Source: JACPGQ01 sp039798685
GTDB lineage: Bacteria; Patescibacteriota; Microgenomatia; Levybacterales; UBA12049
NCBI GenBank assembly: GCA_039798685.1
Contig: JBDKFM010000024.1
Location: 1-18,582, forward strand
Direction of reading: 5' to 3'
Length of the DNA: 18,582 bases
Part shown: in pieces, positions 1 to 6,877 of the stretch
Numbering within the stretch: the first letter of the stretch is position 1
Layout: each line of letters opens with the position of its first letter
Made by a program: the position numbers and the translations under genes
The notes under the pieces: model-generated
The model's input: only the letters and a program-made list of their open reading frames with translations
Database searches by the model: none
Told to the model about the DNA's origin: nothing

Positions 1-643
1 GTTTATTGGCCTGAGTATAGGTGAGGGTGAGCATGTTCTCTCGGTCTGCGTCACCAAGTGTTGTATCTTTCAGCATCATTTTTGCCGAATCTTTGATTGC
101 GACAATGGGGCTTCGTAGCTCGTGGACGATCATGTTTGAGAAATCATCTTTCATTTTCTCCATAGATTTTTCCTCACTGATATCCTGCAGCAATATACTC
201 ACACCGACAGTGTGGGTGGTGCCGTTTTTTTCGATGACCGGATTGATCATGATCTGAAATGTCTTTCCGTTTAATAGTACATCGTGGAGCGTGACGACGC
301 TTGATTGACTAAAGGCGCGTTTAATGGTGTCGTTTATTGCGAGTTTTGGCGGAAAGACGAGTGTGATGTCGTTGAATGAAGGTTGTTCTTTGGTGAGTGC
401 GAGAAACTGCCTGGCAGCGTCGTTCACGACCCAAGGCGAAAAGTTACTGTCAAGCACAATGATTCCGTCTCCCATACTACCGATGACACTCATCAGCCTG
501 CTTTTTTCCAAACTTGTTGTATGAATGAGGCTGTCTTCGCGTTCAAGAAATCTTCGTGTTTCGCGGTCATTGCGGAAGAAGAAGTAGAGAGCCACGAGGG
601 CAAAGAGTCCGGATGAGGCAAAGAGCAGCAGTGAGGTGGTCAT
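1..643 (-). CDS. Membrane-anchored PAS sensor histidine kinase (C-terminus beyond window)
   Basis: The first 214 codons of a sensor kinase, cut off at base 1. The protein opens with one hydrophobic segment (about residues 3-23), followed by a short charged linker and a PAS-like region (about 50-160, with GDGIIVLDSNF at its start and ILLQDISEEK at its end). It then enters a HisKA dimerisation helix with the H-box FSNMIVHELRSPIVAI; His174 is the expected phosphorylated residue. The ATP-binding domain lies outside the window. With only a minimal extracytoplasmic part, the PAS domain probably senses an internal or membrane-proximal signal. It starts 9 bases after the response regulator stop, so the two form an operon and are very probably partners. 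The start is ATG 643; its Shine-Dalgarno sequence GAGG overlaps the stop codon of the regulator. The next ATG upstream (647) is out of frame. Confidence 0.9.
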   Translation of the reverse strand, partial: MTTSLLLFASSGLFALVALYFFFRNDRETRRFLEREDSLIHTTSLEKSRLMSVIGSMGDGIIVLDSNFSPWVVNDAARQFLALTKEQPSFNDITLVFPPKLAINDTIKRAFSQSSVVTLHDVLLNGKTFQIMINPVIEKNGTTHTVGVSILLQDISEEKSMEKMKDDFSNMIVHELRSPIVAIKDSAKMMLKDTTLGDADRENMLTLTYTQANK

Positions 644-649
644 ACATAT

Positions 650-654
650 CCTCT
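650..654 (-). promoter_or_regulatory. Shine-Dalgarno sequence of the kinase gene
   Basis: AGAGG on the minus strand ends 6 bases before ATG 643 and overlaps the TAG stop (655-653) of the upstream response regulator gene. This is a normal arrangement for translational coupling inside an operon, and it contrasts with the SD-poor first genes of this window. Confidence 0.6.
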
Positions 655-1051
655 AGAGCGGTTGCTCAGATCCCGGTACTGGTTTTGCGGCCTTCGTCAA
701 TTCTTTGATTTTCGTATCAAGATCATCAGGCTCAATTTGGTACTTCAGTATATAGTCGACCGCTCCTGTGTTAATCGCTTCCTGGATGAGTTCATTCTGA
801 CCGAAATTTGAGAGCATCGCGACCGGGATTTCTTTTGTTTCAAGATCTTCTTTGAGTGTTTTGAGGACCTCGTTTCCCTGAATATCTGGGAGCACCTGGT
901 CAAGAAATACAAGGTCAGGTTTTTCGGTTTTTGCTTTATCCAATCCGGCCTGTCCGTTTGCTGCAGTCACGACATCGTATCCGTGACGTCTCAGGGCTGT
1001 TGAAAATACTGTAAGCAATGCATCATCGTCATCGACGAGGAGAATTTTCAT
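653..1051 (-). CDS. Single-domain response regulator (receiver only)
   Basis: A 132-residue CheY-like receiver with no output domain. The acidic cluster DDDD (residues 7-10) binds Mg. Asp51, in LVFLDQVLPD, is the phosphoacceptor. Ser81, in AMLSN, is the switch Ser/Thr, and Lys103, in YILKYQ, is the invariant lysine. After about residue 120 only a short Pro-rich tail remains (KPVPGSEQPL). It is the first gene of a two-gene operon with the PAS kinase on its 3' side, which probably phosphorylates it. Without a DNA-binding domain it must act through protein contact or pass phosphate onward; nothing here names the target. The start ATG 1051 has no Shine-Dalgarno sequence but a TAGAGT -10-like box nine bases upstream. 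It is divergent from argS. Confidence 0.93.
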   Translation of the reverse strand: MKILLVDDDDALLTVFSTALRRHGYDVVTAANGQAGLDKAKTEKPDLVFLDQVLPDIQGNEVLKTLKEDLETKEIPVAMLSNFGQNELIQEAINTGAVDYILKYQIEPDDLDTKIKELTKAAKPVPGSEQPL

Positions 1052-1060
1052 AGGTGTTTT

Positions 1061-1066
1061 ACTCTA
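1061..1066 (-). promoter_or_regulatory. Putative -10 box of the response regulator gene
   Basis: TAGAGT (4 of 6 to TATAAT) lies on the minus strand, nine bases before ATG 1051. I see no convincing -35. The call rests mainly on the same spacing recurring at other genes in the window. Confidence 0.35.
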
Positions 1067-1139
1067 GCTTAAACGTAGCAGGAAGTATCGGGAATTGCAA
1101 GAGGTTTTTCGCTTCTAGCAAATGTTTCATGGCAAATTG

Positions 1140-1145
1140 TATAAT
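1140..1145 (+). promoter_or_regulatory. Putative -10 box of argS
   Basis: A perfect TATAAT lies ten bases before ATG 1156. A start of transcription about seven bases past the box would leave a leader of about 4 nt. No good -35 is seen (TAGCAA at 1116-1121, 18-base spacer, is the nearest). GGAGG at 1149-1153 is only two bases from the ATG, too close to act as a Shine-Dalgarno sequence. Confidence 0.55.
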
Positions 1146-1155
1146 ATCGGAGGCT

Positions 1156-2910
1156 ATGAATATAAAAACACGGTTACAAACAGCGATCGCGTTGAGTGTG
1201 AAGGAATACCTCTCCGGAGAGACACTCATTGTTTCGGTCGAGGTTCCGACACAAACGGACCATGGTGACTATACGACGAATATAGCGATGATTTTGGGGA
1301 AGAAGCTCGGAAGAAATCCAATGGAAGTCGCTGAGGAGATTGCGGGGGAGTTAAGGGGCAAGGGTGAAGAGTTGCAAGGTATTGAGAGAGTTGAGGTTGT
1401 GAAACCAGGGTTTATTAATTTTTGGTTGAGTAACAACGTGCTTCTTCAGAACGTCATCATGAATGGAAAGAATATCTCAAGGGATCCAGTCTTGCCACAG
1501 AATGGTGTTCTTCAAGACAAGCGTATCATGGTCGAGTTTGCGCATCCGAACACGCATAAGGAGATGCATATCGGACACATGAGGACACTTATCACAGGAG
1601 AGTCAATTTCCCGACTTCTTGAGGTATCAGGCGCGACAGTTTTTAGAGCGAATTATCAGGGAGACATCGGACCCCATGTTGCCAGGGCACTATTTGGTAT
1701 CACGAAGCTCATGCAGGAGCGTGGGCTTACGCTTGAGACTGTAAAGGAGTGGGGTCATAGTGAAAAGGCGCATTTTCTTGGTGAAGGGTATGTGCTTGGG
1801 AGCAAGGAGTATGAAGCACATAAGGATGAAATAGATACTCTTAATACTACGCTTTATGCACATGATCCTGAGATAATGCCTCTTTATGAACTGACGCGCA
1901 TGTGGAGTTTGGATTATTACGAGGAGTTTTATAGGCGCTTTGGGACTACATTTGACCAGTTGTTTTTTGAGAGTGAAGTTGCCGACTCCGGTAAGAAAAT
2001 CGTTGAGGAACATGTCGGTAGGGTATTCGTCAAAGAGAATGGGGCGATAATCTTTCCGGGTGAGAAGTACGGATTACATACGAGGGTATTTATCACACAG
2101 GCTGGTAATCCGACGTATGAAGGAAAAGAGATGGGGAATGCATACGCTGAGTACAAAGCGTTCCCATTTGATCTGAAGATGCATATTGTTGCGTCAGAGC
2201 AGGCAGGCTACTTCCAGGTAGTGTTTAAGGCGCTTGATCTTATCGACTCTGAGAAGTTTGAGGGGAAGCAATATCATTTGTCTATGGGTATGGTGACATT
2301 GACCGATCGAAAAATGAGCTCAAGAACAGGTGATATTTTGACAGTTGACTGGCTTATCGATCAGGTACGGGCAAAAGTCATGCTTCTGGCAAAGGAAGGA
2401 AAGATTGCGTCAGAAAAGGTTGATGAGACAATTGAAATTATCACCATTGGCGCTATTAAGTACAGTGTGCTAAAAGGTGGCACGGGACAGAATGTGGCAT
2501 TTGATATTGAGAAGTCAGTTTCACTTGACGGAAACAGCGGTCCGTACCTTCAGTATACGTATGCACGGACTCAGAGTGTATTGCGCAAATCGCGTGTAGC
2601 AAATCGCGTTTCGAAAGGAGACGAGAAGCAATTAGCAATAAACCATACGCTTGAAGCTGAGGAGACGCAGCTTCTTAGGAGGCTATTTCAGTGTAGCGAA
2701 GTCATACAGAGTGCAGCGGAAAAATACGCACCGAATATTTTGTGTAACTATCTTTATGTCCTTGCTTCCGAGTTCAATCTTTTCTACCAGAAGCATAAAG
2801 TGGTGGGGAGTGAGCAAGAAGCATTTCGGGTTGCTCTCACTCAGGTGGTCGGAGCTACACTACAGCAAGGTCTCACGCTTCTCGGGATAAAGTCGCCTGA
2901 AAAGATGTAA
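1156..2910 (+). CDS. argS: Arginyl-tRNA synthetase
   Basis: A cytoplasmic class I synthetase that charges tRNA-Arg with arginine using ATP; 584 residues, near the usual length. An N-terminal Arg-tRNA synthetase (add-1) domain occupies about the first 100 residues (VEVPTQTDHGDYTTNIA). The catalytic Rossmann fold carries HIGH at residues 138-141 (EMHIGHMRT), preceded by FAHPN. The second signature is KMSSR at 386-390 (DRKMSSRTG). The C-terminal DALR-type anticodon-binding domain follows (SGPYLQYTYARTQS onwards). The reading frame is open upstream to 1054, but those residues are not typical of the family. I chose ATG 1156 because NIKTRLQTAI matches the expected N-terminus and a TATAAT box lies ten bases before it; ATG 1129 is the alternative. 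It is divergent from the response regulator. Confidence 0.97.
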   Translation: MNIKTRLQTAIALSVKEYLSGETLIVSVEVPTQTDHGDYTTNIAMILGKKLGRNPMEVAEEIAGELRGKGEELQGIERVEVVKPGFINFWLSNNVLLQNVIMNGKNISRDPVLPQNGVLQDKRIMVEFAHPNTHKEMHIGHMRTLITGESISRLLEVSGATVFRANYQGDIGPHVARALFGITKLMQERGLTLETVKEWGHSEKAHFLGEGYVLGSKEYEAHKDEIDTLNTTLYAHDPEIMPLYELTRMWSLDYYEEFYRRFGTTFDQLFFESEVADSGKKIVEEHVGRVFVKENGAIIFPGEKYGLHTRVFITQAGNPTYEGKEMGNAYAEYKAFPFDLKMHIVASEQAGYFQVVFKALDLIDSEKFEGKQYHLSMGMVTLTDRKMSSRTGDILTVDWLIDQVRAKVMLLAKEGKIASEKVDETIEIITIGAIKYSVLKGGTGQNVAFDIEKSVSLDGNSGPYLQYTYARTQSVLRKSRVANRVSKGDEKQLAINHTLEAEETQLLRRLFQCSEVIQSAAEKYAPNILCNYLYVLASEFNLFYQKHKVVGSEQEAFRVALTQVVGATLQQGLTLLGIKSPEKM

Positions 2911-2967
2911 AGTCCTCGTTTTGATACAGTAATTTATCTTTTATAGCAGATTAATGCATTTTTCCTC

Positions 2968-2996
2968 TTGGCAACATTTCCGTGAAGTGTTACAAT
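2968..2996 (+). promoter_or_regulatory. Sigma70-type promoter of the M16 peptidase gene
   Basis: TTGGCA (2968-2973), a spacer of exactly 17 bases, then TACAAT (2991-2996). Transcription should begin about 3003, a few bases before ATG 3006. This decides the start codon: GTG 2982 and ATG 2997 would both be upstream of the transcript. Confidence 0.7.
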
Positions 2997-3005
2997 ATGA
3001 GTCTT

Positions 3006-4283
3006 ATGGATTATCAGAGAACAGTGCTTCCAAACGGCCTCAGAGTAATAATTGTCCCCATGCCATCGTTTGAATCAGCCACGGTTTTGACTATGGTAGG
3101 GGCAGGGAGCCGCTATGAAACCCGTGATATCTCAGGCATCTCACATTTTTTCGAACACATGGCATTCAAGGGGACAAAACGTCGTCCGACAGCCATGGAT
3201 ATCGCTGGACTTATTGACGGAATCGGCGGAGAGTTTAATGCGTTTACCGGGAAGGAATACACGGGTTATTATATAAAAGCCTCGAAAACTCACGTACCTC
3301 TCATGCTTGATGTGCTCTCAGATATGCTTCAGCATAGTAAGCTTGATCCTGTTGAGCTTGATAAAGAGCGTGGAGTGATTCTTGAGGAGATGAATCTGTA
3401 CGAAGATACACCGATGCGGAATATAGGAGATGTGTACGAAGGACTCCTGTATGGAGATACCCCGATGGGATGGGACACGATCGGTTTTAAAGACGTCATT
3501 ACGAGCGTAAAGCGTGAGGATTTTATGACATACATGGGGAGTTTGTATAGTCCTGACAACATGACAGTTGTTATTGCAGGTGGTGTCGACCCCAAAGGAT
3601 CGCTTAAGGAAGTAGAAGAGTATTTCGGTGGGATGAAGCAGTTTAAGACGAAGCGCCCGGAACCTATCTCTGAGAAACAGACTGTGCCTGCACTGAAGCT
3701 GAAGGAGAAAAAAACAGAACAGGCGCATCTTGCACTCGGCGTGAGGAGTACTCATCTGAACTCAGTTGATAAACAGCCACTTAGTATACTTGCTGCAATT
3801 ATGGGAGGCGGGATGAGTAGCAGGCTTTTTGATGAGATTCGTGAAAAACGGGGATTGGCGTACTATGTACGGGCAACATCAGACCATTACTCAGACTGTG
3901 GAAGTTTTGTGACTGCTGCTGGGATTGATCCGAAGAGAATCCTTGATGCAGTTGAGGTAATGATTGAGGAGTACAGGAAGATCGGAGAGGGCAAAGCGAA
4001 GTTCACAGCTGAGGAAATCAGGAAAGCCAAAGAGTTTTCAAAAGGACATATGGTTTTGGAACTTGAGGATAGTCGTAATGTTGCAGGGTACTACGCGCAT
4101 CAGGAGTTATTGGAAAATGAGATCAAAAATCCTGACGAAGTTATTGCGGAGCTTGATGCAGTCACAAAAGAGGAAATCGATTCAGTCGGTAAGAAATACT
4201 TCCTGACAGCAGGATTGAATTTAGCGGTTATCGGAAATTTCCAAGACGGAGAATCGCTTGAGAAATTATTAAAGCTAGAATAG
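3006..4283 (+). CDS. M16 family zinc metallopeptidase (insulinase/processing-peptidase type)
   Basis: A 425-residue protein with the inverted zinc motif HxxEH at His47-Glu50-His51 (SHFFEHMAFKGT). The third ligand is likely Glu127, 76 residues after the second His as in mitochondrial processing peptidase. The second half has the M16 C-terminal signature GGGMSSRLFDEIREKRGLAYY. The size fits a one-gene subunit made of an N-terminal M16 and a C-terminal M16_C domain, which work as dimers in bacterial relatives. There is no signal peptide, so it should be cytoplasmic; family members degrade or trim short unfolded peptides. Substrates cannot be told from sequence. The start was chosen from the promoter and from the usual family N-terminus (YQRTVLPNGLRVI). 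Confidence 0.95.
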   Translation: MDYQRTVLPNGLRVIIVPMPSFESATVLTMVGAGSRYETRDISGISHFFEHMAFKGTKRRPTAMDIAGLIDGIGGEFNAFTGKEYTGYYIKASKTHVPLMLDVLSDMLQHSKLDPVELDKERGVILEEMNLYEDTPMRNIGDVYEGLLYGDTPMGWDTIGFKDVITSVKREDFMTYMGSLYSPDNMTVVIAGGVDPKGSLKEVEEYFGGMKQFKTKRPEPISEKQTVPALKLKEKKTEQAHLALGVRSTHLNSVDKQPLSILAAIMGGGMSSRLFDEIREKRGLAYYVRATSDHYSDCGSFVTAAGIDPKRILDAVEVMIEEYRKIGEGKAKFTAEEIRKAKEFSKGHMVLELEDSRNVAGYYAHQELLENEIKNPDEVIAELDAVTKEEIDSVGKKYFLTAGLNLAVIGNFQDGESLEKLLKLE

Positions 4284-4332
4284 TTTATTTCTCGCATATG
4301 GGGAGTGGCAAGAAGTTCATCCATTTTATGAC

Positions 4333-4361
4333 TTCTCAAACCATCTTCCATTTGCTATTAT
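4333..4361 (+). promoter_or_regulatory. Putative promoter of ndk
   Basis: TTCTCA (4333-4338), 17 bases, TATTAT (4356-4361). The box ends 19 bases before ATG 4381, giving a leader of about 13 nt with no visible Shine-Dalgarno sequence. Both hexamers are imperfect. Confidence 0.4.
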
Positions 4362-4380
4362 CTATTAACCAGAATTTATT

Positions 4381-4848
4381 ATGGAAAGAACAGTAGTATT
4401 AGTAAAACCGGATGGCGTACAACGAGGAATTATCGGTGAGATAATTTCCCGCTTTGAACGTAAAGGTCTGCGACTTGCAGGCTTGAAGATGATCTCTCTT
4501 GAGGATGCGCTTCTTGATGAGTGGTATGTCCATCATAAGGAAAAACCATTTTTCGGAGATCTGAAATCATATATGAAGTCATATCCTGTCATTGCAATGC
4601 TCTGGGAGGGTCTTGATGCTGCCGTGACTGTCCGCAAGATGATTGGTATCACAAAAGCCCGTGATGCAGAGCCGGGAACAATCAGAGGAGACTTTGCGAT
4701 GTCTCAGCAATATAATTTGATTCATGCATCAGAGAGTCCTGAGGCTGCAGAAAAAGAAGAAAAACTGATGTTTGAGGCCTCAGAGGTCTATGATTGGGAG
4801 AAGAAGGAATACGAACATATCTACGTTGACTCCGAGAGAAAGAAATAA
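4381..4848 (+). CDS. ndk: Nucleoside-diphosphate kinase
   Basis: A cytoplasmic enzyme that moves the gamma phosphate of ATP onto NDPs through a phosphohistidine; 155 residues, slightly longer than the usual 130-150 because of a charged tail (WEKKEYEHIYVDSERKK). Visible features are VKPDGVQRG (Lys9), FERKGLRLAGLKM, GTIRGDF (Arg102) and the active-site segment YNLIHASES with the phosphorylated residue His115. The family pattern after this His is normally SD[SGA]; here it is SES, a conservative Asp to Glu change. It sits between the M16 peptidase and a phosphoribosyltransferase-like gene and has its own promoter-like element. Confidence 0.96.
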   Translation: MERTVVLVKPDGVQRGIIGEIISRFERKGLRLAGLKMISLEDALLDEWYVHHKEKPFFGDLKSYMKSYPVIAMLWEGLDAAVTVRKMIGITKARDAEPGTIRGDFAMSQQYNLIHASESPEAAEKEEKLMFEASEVYDWEKKEYEHIYVDSERKK

Positions 4849-4899
4849 GTAGCCTCTGACCTTCTCCGTTGTTGGATACATTCTTCAAAATAAGCCCAT

Positions 4900-4928
4900 T
4901 TGCAGAAAAAAGCATTATATCCTATAAT
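4900..4928 (+). promoter_or_regulatory. Promoter of the phosphoribosyltransferase-like gene
   Basis: A perfect TATAAT (4923-4928) ends six bases before ATG 4935, so the expected +1 coincides with the start codon. TTGCAG (4900-4905, 17-base spacer) or TTTGCA (4899-4904, 18-base spacer) is a partial -35. Confidence 0.6.
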
Positions 4929-4934
4929 AGTTTT

Positions 4935-5696
4935 ATGGTGAAAGGTGTTGAGCAGTATAATGCGGCTGCGTGGAGAGAGTGGCAACGTGATCACCTGTGG
5001 GGACATACGATTAAAGAATCGGTGATGGAGCTGGAGGAGCCTCTTCGGGATTTATTAGTTCAGTTAAAGCCACATTTTGATCAGGAGGTCTACGGACTAC
5101 TGGTAGGTGAAGATACAAGCGGGAGGATCCCGTTTCTTCTCCTTTCCCGAGTCGTGAATACGGTCAATCACAGACAAGGTAGAGCTCCGGTGCCCGGATT
5201 TCTCATACAAGAATCACATGATAAGGAGGGTATAGATCCGGAAAAACTCAACTCTCTTCGTGGAAAAATGAATAGATACGAAAATGTCTTGAAGAGAGTG
5301 TCGGATGAGAAGCGTGCCCTCGTTGTTACAGATCATATAAGGACTGGCTTGTCTCTTGATCGTCTGGGGAAGGTCTTACGGGAACGTGAGATATCCTATG
5401 ATGTTGCGACGATTACGTCTTTATTACCCAGAGATTATTATAGTTCTCCAATTTTAGATAAGAGAATTCCTGATGAGGTTGGTGTATTTGGTGTGAAGCT
5501 TGGGTTGGGCGATGATGAAGGATTGCCACTTATTTCAAGTAAAGAGGCGCTCACTGGAATAAAAAGGGGAAATTTTCCTCAGAGACAGTTTTATACTGAA
5601 GCAGAATATCCCGGAATCAGGCGATCAGTGCATGAGACCCTCAGATATACGTCTCAAGTTGGCGAACGGCTTGTGTCTTTTTATGAGGCATTATAA
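4935..5696 (+). CDS. Phosphoribosyltransferase-like protein
   Basis: A 253-residue soluble protein. RALVVTDHIRTGLSLDRLGK (about residues 127-146) resembles the PRPP-binding loop of type I phosphoribosyltransferases, (hydrophobic)4-[DE]D-hydrophobic2-xTGxT, but the first acidic residue is Thr. An upstream strand-loop, GLLVGEDTSGRIPFLLLSR (about 55-73), would be the other face of the same site. I infer a phosphoribosyl transfer or salvage role from the fold only; the acceptor base or sugar is unknown. The start is ATG 4935, since a perfect -10 box lies six bases before it and the open frame upstream (to 4869) overlaps the promoter. It may instead be a non-catalytic PRT-fold protein, given the changed acidic pair. 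Confidence 0.7.
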   Translation: MVKGVEQYNAAAWREWQRDHLWGHTIKESVMELEEPLRDLLVQLKPHFDQEVYGLLVGEDTSGRIPFLLLSRVVNTVNHRQGRAPVPGFLIQESHDKEGIDPEKLNSLRGKMNRYENVLKRVSDEKRALVVTDHIRTGLSLDRLGKVLREREISYDVATITSLLPRDYYSSPILDKRIPDEVGVFGVKLGLGDDEGLPLISSKEALTGIKRGNFPQRQFYTEAEYPGIRRSVHETLRYTSQVGERLVSFYEAL

Positions 5697-5699
5697 ATG

Positions 5700-5771
5700 T
5701 CGGGGTGAGAGGAATTGAACCTCCTGCCTCTCGGTCCCGAACCGAGCGTTCTGCCGATGAACTACACCCCG
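5700..5771 (-). tRNA. tRNA-Pro (anticodon CGG)
   Basis: A 72-nt cloverleaf. The acceptor stem CGGGGTG/CACCCCG is fully paired. The D arm is GTTC-ATCGGCA-GAAC. The anticodon stem CTCGG/CCGAG encloses loop TTCGGGA, giving anticodon CGG with G37 as is typical of tRNA-Pro. The T arm has loop TTCAATT. The discriminator is A. The next bases are CAT, so the CCA end is not encoded and must be added by a nucleotidyltransferase. It probably shares a transcript with tRNA-Arg upstream. Confidence 0.95.
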
Positions 5772-5789
5772 GAATCAGCTAATAATTTA

Positions 5790-5802
5790 TGGCAAGTTGC
5801 CA
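5790..5802. repeat. Short palindrome between the two tRNA genes
   Basis: TGGCAAGTTGCCA is a perfect 13-base palindrome with a one-base centre, in the 37-base spacer between the tRNAs. It cannot form a hairpin without opening inner pairs. It may be a protein site or a processing landmark, or chance. Confidence 0.3.
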
Positions 5803-5808
5803 ATGGCT

Positions 5809-5883
5809 TGGTACCCCCGAAGGGAATTGAACCTCTATCTTACCCTTAGGACGGGTCTGCTCTATCCGTTGAGCTACGGGGGC
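5809..5883 (-). tRNA. tRNA-Arg (anticodon CCT)
   Basis: The acceptor stem GCCCCCG/CGGGGGT has one G-T pair at the end. The D arm is GCTC-AACGGATA-GAGC. The anticodon loop GTCCTAA gives CCT, which reads AGG. The T loop is TTCAATT. The discriminator A is followed by an encoded CCA (5811-5809), unlike the neighbouring tRNA-Pro. Two stem positions do not pair: G27-A43 at the top of the anticodon stem and A51-C63 in the T stem. The rest of the fold is normal, so it is probably functional. Confidence 0.92.
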
Positions 5884-6011
5884 ATTTTTGATAGTTTTTT
5901 GTCTATTGCTGTATAATAGATATCACTTTGACCTACTATTTAAGCAACTGTACTTCCCGAAGTATTTTAACACAGGATGCATGATTTTGCTTTCTTTGCT
6001 AGGCTATAGAG

Positions 6012-6770
6012 ATGACACATCAGGAAACTATCAAATTTTTGGTTCTCCGTTCAATCGGAAATTTCCTTGTATTATTTGCGCTTTTTGGTGTCTTTGCGAC
6101 ATTCGGTCCTGCGATGTCTGCTGAGGCAACGTACAGAATCGCCCAAGTCAGAGGGGTACGATATGCGGTGGCTGATACGCCCACAAAAGTCCAGCCAGAT
6201 GTAGACACGCAGCTACCGACAGGGGTTCCTGGGATATCAGTCACACCTGTTCCTGTCCAACCAGTTGAGGAGGGTCCGTCATTTGCATCAGTGATCGCAG
6301 GACCAAAAGATCAAACGCTAGTTCCGCCTGATGCAGAGTTTAGCCTTGTGATCCCAAAAATAGGTGCCAGTGCAAAGGTATTTCCGAATGTTGACCCAAC
6401 AGATGAGGCTGCATTTCTGCCACTTTTAACCAAAGGTATAGCGCACGCAAAGGGAACGGTGTTTCCGGGAGTTCCGGGCAACACGTATCTTTTTGCTCAT
6501 TCGACAGACAATTGGTGGAATGTCGGACGGTATAACGCTGTGTTTTATCTTCTGAAAGATCTTAGTCCGGGAGATGAGATAATCGTATTTTTTGAGGGGA
6601 GAAGGTATAACTATGTGGTTACCGAGAAACGTACTGTGCCTCCTACAGATGTGACAGCGCTTGTTGACAGTCATGGGGGGCCGGAGCAACTCGTCTTGCA
6701 GACATGTTGGCCTCCGGGAACGACGTGGGAGAGGCTTTTAGTTATCGCGAGGCTGAAGTCACAACTGTAA
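6012..6770 (+). CDS. Sortase family transpeptidase, N-terminally anchored
   Basis: A 252-residue cysteine transpeptidase that would cut a sorting signal in secreted proteins and join them to an amine acceptor at the cell surface. An N-terminal hydrophobic segment (about residues 9-33) acts as signal anchor. A Pro/Val-rich linker follows to about residue 105, then the sortase beta-barrel. The catalytic triad is visible: His163 in YLFAHSTDNWW, Cys232 in LVLQTCWPPGTTW and Arg241 in ERLLVIAR. The LQTCWPPGTTWERLLV segment resembles the class D/E-like sortases of small-genome bacteria. No protein in the window has a sorting signal, so the substrates lie elsewhere. Start ATG 6012 is the first Met before the anchor; the TATAGA immediately before it is too close to be its -10 box. 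Confidence 0.93.
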   Translation: MTHQETIKFLVLRSIGNFLVLFALFGVFATFGPAMSAEATYRIAQVRGVRYAVADTPTKVQPDVDTQLPTGVPGISVTPVPVQPVEEGPSFASVIAGPKDQTLVPPDAEFSLVIPKIGASAKVFPNVDPTDEAAFLPLLTKGIAHAKGTVFPGVPGNTYLFAHSTDNWWNVGRYNAVFYLLKDLSPGDEIIVFFEGRRYNYVVTEKRTVPPTDVTALVDSHGGPEQLVLQTCWPPGTTWERLLVIARLKSQL

Positions 6771-6877
6771 TAAGGTACTCGTTAGGTATTAGTGTGTAGG
6801 TGGTAGGTTGTTGAGTGACCAAAGGAGATATAACCTAATCTAAAGCGCTAATTCGCTCATAGTAAATCATTTTTCTA

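Noticed and set aside
1149..1153. GGAGG just before the argS start, as a Shine-Dalgarno sequence
   Set aside because: Only two bases separate it from ATG 1156, too few for normal ribosome placement, and the predicted transcript would begin within it.
5912..5917. TATAAT downstream of tRNA-Arg as the sortase promoter
   Set aside because: It would give a leader of about 88 nt with no SD and has no -35 at 16-18 bases; it may be chance in AT-rich DNA, so the sortase promoter remains unassigned.
6213..6224. LPTG in the sortase linker (residues 68-71), as a possible self-sorting signal
   Set aside because: It lacks the extra residue of LPxTG and is not followed by a hydrophobic segment and a basic tail; it lies in a Pro-rich linker, so chance is likely.
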